Shown here in pieces: positions 6,434-10,181 of a DNA stretch of 10,181 nt. The first letter of the stretch is position 1. Every line of letters begins with the position of its first letter. A program made the translations under genes and the position numbers. Under the pieces are notes generated by a model, which was not told the origin of the DNA, searched no databases, and saw only the letters and a program-made list of their open reading frames with translations. This DNA is from Pseudopedobacter sp. (GTDB lineage Bacteria; Bacteroidota; Bacteroidia; Sphingobacteriales; Sphingobacteriaceae), in NCBI GenBank assembly GCA_014378285.1, contig JACMNZ010000051.1:1-10181 (forward strand), in the 5' to 3' direction.

Positions 6434-6441
6434 TATTTTTG
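6434..6441 (+). promoter_or_regulatory. ccmE-ccmF promoter, -7 element
   Basis: TATTTTTG matches TAnnTTTG exactly and lies 28 nt before the ccmE ATG, so the transcript would have a leader of roughly 20 nt. No TTG is found at the usual distance upstream (the nearest, 6401-6403, is 30 bp away), so a weak or regulated promoter is possible. It is the only good candidate for the ccmE-ccmF-DUF2520 transcription unit. Confidence 0.55.
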
Positions 6442-6469
6442 TATCATTAATTATCCAAGATAAATCGTT

Positions 6470-6883
6470 ATGAAAAAAAGTTCAATTATTGGGATGATCA
6501 TTATAGCAATTGCTATTGGTGTAATAATGAGTACTTACGCTGATAGTAGCACTTATGGTTCTTTTTCTGAGGCCAAAGAAACACAAAAAGAGCTTCACGT
6601 GGTAGGTAAATTAAATAAATCTAAAGAAATGGTTTATAATCCTCAGCAAGATGCAAACTATTTTTCTTTTTATATGATTGATAATAAAGGGAAAGAGTGT
6701 AAAGTAGAATTTACAGGAACTAAACCTCAAGATTTTGAAAAATCAGAACAAATTGTTTTGACTGGTCAAATGAGCGGCGGTTCCTTTCAGGCCAATAAGA
6801 TTTTAATGAAATGCCCTTCTAAATATACTCAAGATAAAATTGAGGTTACTGAATATAAAGCCAACACACAGGCTAAAATTTAA
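6470..6883 (+). CDS. ccmE: Cytochrome c maturation haem chaperone CcmE, Cys type
   Basis: CcmE is a membrane-anchored periplasmic protein that holds haem covalently before passing it to the CcmF lyase complex. The 137-residue product has an N-terminal membrane anchor (about 4-21) and an OB-fold beta-barrel: LHVVGKLNKSKEMVYNP, YFSFYMIDNKGKECKVEF, FEKSEQIVLTGQMSGGSFQANKILMKCPSKY. The haem-attachment motif of classical CcmE is HxxxY; here the aligned residues are Cys115-Pro-Ser-Lys-Tyr119, a CxxxY form like those reported in some archaea and in Desulfovibrio. The tail after Tyr119 is short (18 residues). The gene starts at ATG 6470 (aaatcgttATG) right before the anchor, and ccmF begins 8 nt after its stop, so the two are co-transcribed. 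Confidence 0.9.
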   Translation: MKKSSIIGMIIIAIAIGVIMSTYADSSTYGSFSEAKETQKELHVVGKLNKSKEMVYNPQQDANYFSFYMIDNKGKECKVEFTGTKPQDFEKSEQIVLTGQMSGGSFQANKILMKCPSKYTQDKIEVTEYKANTQAKI

Positions 6884-6891
6884 TTTTTTTA

Positions 6892-9336
6892 ATGGATATA
6901 CAATACGCAGGCGAACACCTGTTGCCTGGTAAAATAGGCCAGTTCTTTATAGTTCTTTCTTTTGGAACTTCTTTAATAGCTTTATTCAGCTATTATTTTG
7001 CAACCATTGCCAAAGATAAACTAGATTTATCTTGGACTAAATTAGCCCGATTGGCTTATCGCTTAAATTTGTTAGCGGTTATTGGCGTTGGAGTTTGTTT
7101 ATTTTATATTATTTACAGCCATTATTTTGAGTACCATTACGCTTGGGCTCATTCTTCTAAAACTCTACCTGTTTATTATATCATATCTTGTTTTTGGGAA
7201 GGACAAGAAGGTAGTTTTTGGCTTTGGACTTTTTGGCAAGGTGTCTTAGGTTGTATCGTGATTGCAAAAGCAAAATCATGGGAAAACAGCGTAATGACAG
7301 TTATCTCTCTTTCTCAGGTTTTCTTGGCCACCATGATTCTTGGGGTTGAGGTTTTTGGAGCAAAGATTGGATCATCGCCTTTTATATTATTAAGGGATGC
7401 TATGGAAGCGCCAATATTCTCAAGAGCGGATTATCTAAGCTTGATACAAGATGGCAATGGATTAAACCCGTTATTGCAAAATTATTGGATGGTGATACAT
7501 CCTCCAACCTTATTTTTGGGTTTTGCATCTATGGTTGTTCCATTTGCTTATGGAATTGCTGCTTTATGGACAAAAAGATATTCTGATTGGATTAAACCAG
7601 CTTTACCTTGGGCATTGTTTGCAGTAATGGTTTTAGGTACAGGAATTATTATGGGTTCTTTTTGGGCTTATGAAGCTTTAAATTTTGGTGGTTTTTGGGC
7701 TTGGGATCCAGTAGAAAATGCTTCTATAATTCCTTGGCTTACGCTAATTGCAGGTGTACACGTAATGATTGCTTATAAAAATTCTGGTCATTCTTATTTT
7801 ACCGCTATTTTCTTAATTATCATTAGTTTTATTTTAGTGCTTTATGCTTCTTTCTTAACCAGAAGTGGGATTTTAGGAGATACTTCCGTACATGCTTTTA
7901 CAGATTTAGGAATGAGTGGTCAATTATTGATTTACATGTTTGCCTTCATCATCTTGGCAACTGTGTTGATTGTGATCAATTGGAAAAAACTTCCCATCAC
8001 CAAAAAAGATGAGGATACATATTCTAGGGAGTTTTGGTTATTTATAGGTGCTATCGTTTTGGTGGTTTCTTGTATACAGATTATTGCTACTACTTCTATC
8101 CCAGTTTATAATAAGATATTTGGTTCATCAATTGCACCTCCAACAAATGTTATCCAACATTATAATAAATGGCAAATCGCTTTTGCTTTTGCGATAGCTA
8201 GTATCTCTGCTTTTTCACAATTTCTAAAATACAAGAAAACAGACGTTCGTAAGTTTTTAATCAGCGTAAGTGTATCTTTTGTAATGGCTATTTTATTAAC
8301 TGCAATTGTAGTTTACATTACTCATATTTATCAAAACGTAATGTATGTTCTGTTGACTTGGGCGGCTATTTTTTCTATCCTATGTAATGCAAAATTATTA
8401 GGAGAAGCTTTTAAAGGAAAATGGAAATTATCAGGATCAGCGGTCGCCCACATTGGTTTTGCGTTACTCCTAGTAGGAGCTTTAATTGCTGCCGCAAACA
8501 ATAAGATAATTTCTACAAATAATACGGGCATAGGCTTTGGCGATGAATTTGCAAAGAATAATAATCCTCGAGAAAATATTATCCTTTATAAAAACGAGCC
8601 TACAAAAATGGCTGAATATACTGTTACTTACATGGGCGATTCTACTTCGGGTGTGAATACTTATTACAGAGTAAATTATAAAGTGATTAATGAAGAAGGT
8701 AAGGTGAAAGAGAATTTTAACCTTTATCCAAATGCCCAGCAAAACGCAAAGATGAAGCAAATTATTGCATCGCCAGATACTAAGCATTATTTGCTGCATG
8801 ATGTTTATACACACGTTAGTAGTGTGCCTTTGAAAGAGAACGGACATGATGATCACGAAGGCCATTCTGATGATGAGAATTATCTAAAACCGATTGTACA
8901 TGAAGTTTCCGTTGGCGATACGATAAGGTTTAGAGAAGGTTTTTTAGTTGTTAAATCAATAAATAAAAATGCAATTATTAAAGATATTACTTTAACCAAA
9001 GGTGATGTTGCAATAGGAATGAACTTAGAGGTAGAGGCCAATAATTTAAAATACCAAACAGAACCCATTTTCTTGATTAAAGGAAATACGAAAGTAGATT
9101 TCGGTAAAAAAGTGGATGAAGCAGGATTAAAACTAAGATTTACCAATATTTTACCTGAAAAAGATAAACTTGAGCTAACGGTTTACGAAAAACCCAAAGA
9201 AGATAAAAAGGATTGGATTGTATTAAAAGCAATCACTTTCCCTTACATCAACTTGTTTTGGGGAGGTACAATCATCATGGTCATTGGATTTTTGCTATCT
9301 ATTTTTAGAAGGGCAAAAGAAGTTAAAACTGCATGA
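6892..9336 (+). CDS. ccmF: Cytochrome c haem lyase subunit CcmF (CcsA/CcmF family)
   Basis: CcmF is a polytopic membrane protein that takes haem from CcmE and attaches it to CxxCH sites of apocytochromes in the periplasm. This copy has 814 residues with many membrane segments from the N terminus to about 540, and a large soluble C-terminal region closed by one last helix (about 783-803). The signature WEGQEGSFWLW and the WWD-type motif GGFWAWDPVENAS (266-278) are clear. The four histidines expected from E. coli CcmF appear to be kept: His203 (VIHPP), His290 (AGVHVMIAY), His334 (SVHAF) and His520 (AHIGFALL). The protein is longer than E. coli CcmF (about 650), mostly in the C-terminal soluble part, which includes a His/Asp/Glu-rich stretch at 651-662. 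Its stop overlaps the next gene by ATGA. Confidence 0.95.
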   Translation: MDIQYAGEHLLPGKIGQFFIVLSFGTSLIALFSYYFATIAKDKLDLSWTKLARLAYRLNLLAVIGVGVCLFYIIYSHYFEYHYAWAHSSKTLPVYYIISCFWEGQEGSFWLWTFWQGVLGCIVIAKAKSWENSVMTVISLSQVFLATMILGVEVFGAKIGSSPFILLRDAMEAPIFSRADYLSLIQDGNGLNPLLQNYWMVIHPPTLFLGFASMVVPFAYGIAALWTKRYSDWIKPALPWALFAVMVLGTGIIMGSFWAYEALNFGGFWAWDPVENASIIPWLTLIAGVHVMIAYKNSGHSYFTAIFLIIISFILVLYASFLTRSGILGDTSVHAFTDLGMSGQLLIYMFAFIILATVLIVINWKKLPITKKDEDTYSREFWLFIGAIVLVVSCIQIIATTSIPVYNKIFGSSIAPPTNVIQHYNKWQIAFAFAIASISAFSQFLKYKKTDVRKFLISVSVSFVMAILLTAIVVYITHIYQNVMYVLLTWAAIFSILCNAKLLGEAFKGKWKLSGSAVAHIGFALLLVGALIAAANNKIISTNNTGIGFGDEFAKNNNPRENIILYKNEPTKMAEYTVTYMGDSTSGVNTYYRVNYKVINEEGKVKENFNLYPNAQQNAKMKQIIASPDTKHYLLHDVYTHVSSVPLKENGHDDHEGHSDDENYLKPIVHEVSVGDTIRFREGFLVVKSINKNAIIKDITLTKGDVAIGMNLEVEANNLKYQTEPIFLIKGNTKVDFGKKVDEAGLKLRFTNILPEKDKLELTVYEKPKEDKKDWIVLKAITFPYINLFWGGTIIMVIGFLLSIFRRAKEVKTA

Positions 9337-10124
9337 AAGTAGCACTTCTTGGTGCCGGGAATGTGGCGATGCATATTTCTAAGGCATTGATAAAGGCTGG
9401 TTATCCCATAAAACAAGTTTGGAGTCGTAATCATCAAAATGCAATTGATTTAGCTTTAGAGATTGGAGCTAATTCTATTTCTCAGATTTCCGATTTGAAT
9501 AGTCAAATTGATGTAGTGATTATAGCTGTAAGCGATAGTGCGATTGAAAACGTTGTCTCTCAGATACCAGTTTTAAACCAACAACAATTAATTTTACATA
9601 CATCAGGCTCTACTGGTTTATCCGTTTTAGAAAAACATGCTCAAAATTGCGGAGTTTTATATCCTTTGCAAACTTTTTCTAAAGATCATGACCTAGATTT
9701 TTCTACAATTCCACTTTTGATAGAAGCCAATCATTATCGAGCAGAAGAACAGTTATTGATGATCGCTAAACAATTATCGCAAAAAGTAGAAAAAGTAAAT
9801 TCAGAAAAAAGGATGCGTATTCATGTCTCGGCTGTTTTTGCCTGCAATTTTACCAATCATTTTTATGCAATTGCAGAAAAGTTGGTTCAGGATACTGATT
9901 TAAGTTTTGAATTATTGCGACCCTTGATTATAGAAACTGCTCAAAAAGCGATGCTAAATTCGCCTATTGCGGTACAAACCGGGCCTGCTAAAAGAAATGA
10001 TAAAATCACTATCAATAAACATTTAGAATTATTAAAAAATAATCCTCAACTTCAAAACTTGTATGCAACCGTAAGTCAAGACATAGTAAAAATGTATCAA
10101 TCACCTGATTTGAGCCATAAATAA
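9333..10124 (+). CDS. Rossmann-like and DUF2520 domain protein
   Basis: The 263-residue product begins with a dinucleotide-binding fold: VALLGAGNVAMHISKAL (residues 3-19, GxGxxA loop), a second strand ending VWSRN (29-33), and DVVIIAVSDSAIENV (60-74). The middle holds ILHTSGSTGLSVL and GVLYPLQTFSK. The C-terminal all-helical half has HVSAVFACNFTNHFYAIAE and the closing motif LNSPIAVQTGPAKRND (about 210-225), both typical of DUF2520 proteins, which resemble pyrroline-5-carboxylate or ketopantoate reductases. A NAD(P)-dependent reductase is likely but the substrate is unknown. The ATG overlaps the ccmF stop (ATGA, 4 nt), so translation is probably coupled. No functional link to cytochrome c maturation is evident from the sequence. 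Confidence 0.9.
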   Translation: MKVALLGAGNVAMHISKALIKAGYPIKQVWSRNHQNAIDLALEIGANSISQISDLNSQIDVVIIAVSDSAIENVVSQIPVLNQQQLILHTSGSTGLSVLEKHAQNCGVLYPLQTFSKDHDLDFSTIPLLIEANHYRAEEQLLMIAKQLSQKVEKVNSEKRMRIHVSAVFACNFTNHFYAIAEKLVQDTDLSFELLRPLIIETAQKAMLNSPIAVQTGPAKRNDKITINKHLELLKNNPQLQNLYATVSQDIVKMYQSPDLSHK

Positions 10125-10137
10125 TTTACTACTTTTG
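10109..10137 (+). promoter_or_regulatory. Strong Bacteroidota-type promoter at the window end
   Basis: TACTTTTG at 10130-10137 is an exact TAnnTTTG element, with TTTG at 10109-10112 leaving a 17-bp spacer to it. The element is followed by CAACCGC, where transcription should start, and an ATG at 10145 comes within a few bases. The -33 part lies in the last codons of the DUF2520 gene. It is the best -33/-7 pair in the window apart from that before uppS. Confidence 0.6.
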
Positions 10138-10144
10138 CAACCGC

Positions 10145-10181
10145 ATGAATATTTATAAAGTAAAAATAAACTTTGAGGAAA
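10145..10181 (+). CDS. Start of an unidentified gene (partial, 12 codons)
   Basis: An ATG 20 nt after the DUF2520 stop opens MNIYKVKINFEE and remains open to the window edge. Twelve residues are too few for a family call. The opening strand followed by acidic residues recalls pRiA4b ORF-3/IS1096-passenger-like proteins, but this is only a resemblance. The predicted transcription start is within a few bases of this ATG, so either the mRNA is leaderless or nearly so, or the true start lies beyond the window. Confidence 0.5.
   Translation, partial: MNIYKVKINFEE

Noticed and set aside
5554..6469. An intact insertion sequence or new defence system in the gene-free stretch
   Set aside because: No transposase, nuclease or ATPase motif is visible and no terminal inverted repeats flank the region. 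The only recognisable content is a broken toxin-antitoxin pair and scraps.
8482..8865. 127-residue minus-strand open frame inside ccmF
   Set aside because: It is antisense to a well-conserved gene, has His/Ile/Cys-rich composition typical of shadow frames, and shows no motif.

Overview
The window looks like chromosomal DNA of a Bacteroidota bacterium, most likely a Sphingobacteriaceae/Pedobacter-type organism. The evidence is low GC, no Shine-Dalgarno sites (starts follow A-rich stretches such as aaataaATG or gaaaaaATG), several matches to the Bacteroidota -7 promoter element TAnnTTTG, and the gene order uppS-bamA-ompH-ompH-murI, which is familiar in this phylum.

Left part (1-5553, all + strand) is an envelope-biogenesis block. 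It holds the 3' tail of an outer-membrane beta-barrel-like protein, uppS (undecaprenyl diphosphate synthase, the lipid carrier for peptidoglycan and O-antigen), bamA (outer-membrane protein insertase), two tandem Skp/OmpH periplasmic chaperones, and murI (glutamate racemase, D-Glu for peptidoglycan). Together they make the carrier lipid, a cell-wall amino acid, and the machinery that escorts and inserts outer-membrane proteins. The 207 bp between the second ompH and murI holds a good intrinsic terminator, a perfect 15-bp palindrome that looks like a dispersed REP-type element, and degenerate 7-bp repeats on both sides.

Middle part (5554-6469) has no intact gene. On the minus strand it carries a decayed type II toxin-antitoxin pair. 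Both genes can be rebuilt from several frames, with at least four frame lesions and one probable in-frame stop. Around it are shorter coding-like scraps, one resembling the end of a parallel beta-helix protein. It reads as a small gene graveyard. A perfect 12-bp inverted repeat and a perfect TAnnTTTG element lie just before ccmE.

Right part (6470-10181, + strand) is a cytochrome c maturation unit. ccmE (haem chaperone, with Cys instead of His at the haem-attachment position) is followed 8 nt later by ccmF (haem lyase component with all four expected histidines and the WWD motif). ccmF overlaps by ATGA a gene for a Rossmann/DUF2520 protein. The window ends 12 codons into another + strand gene whose start codon lies almost on top of a strong-looking promoter.

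I found no convincing new multi-gene system, CRISPR array, RNA gene or intact mobile element. The most informative unexplained pieces are the decayed toxin-antitoxin locus, the palindrome/heptad cluster, and the Cys-type CcmE.
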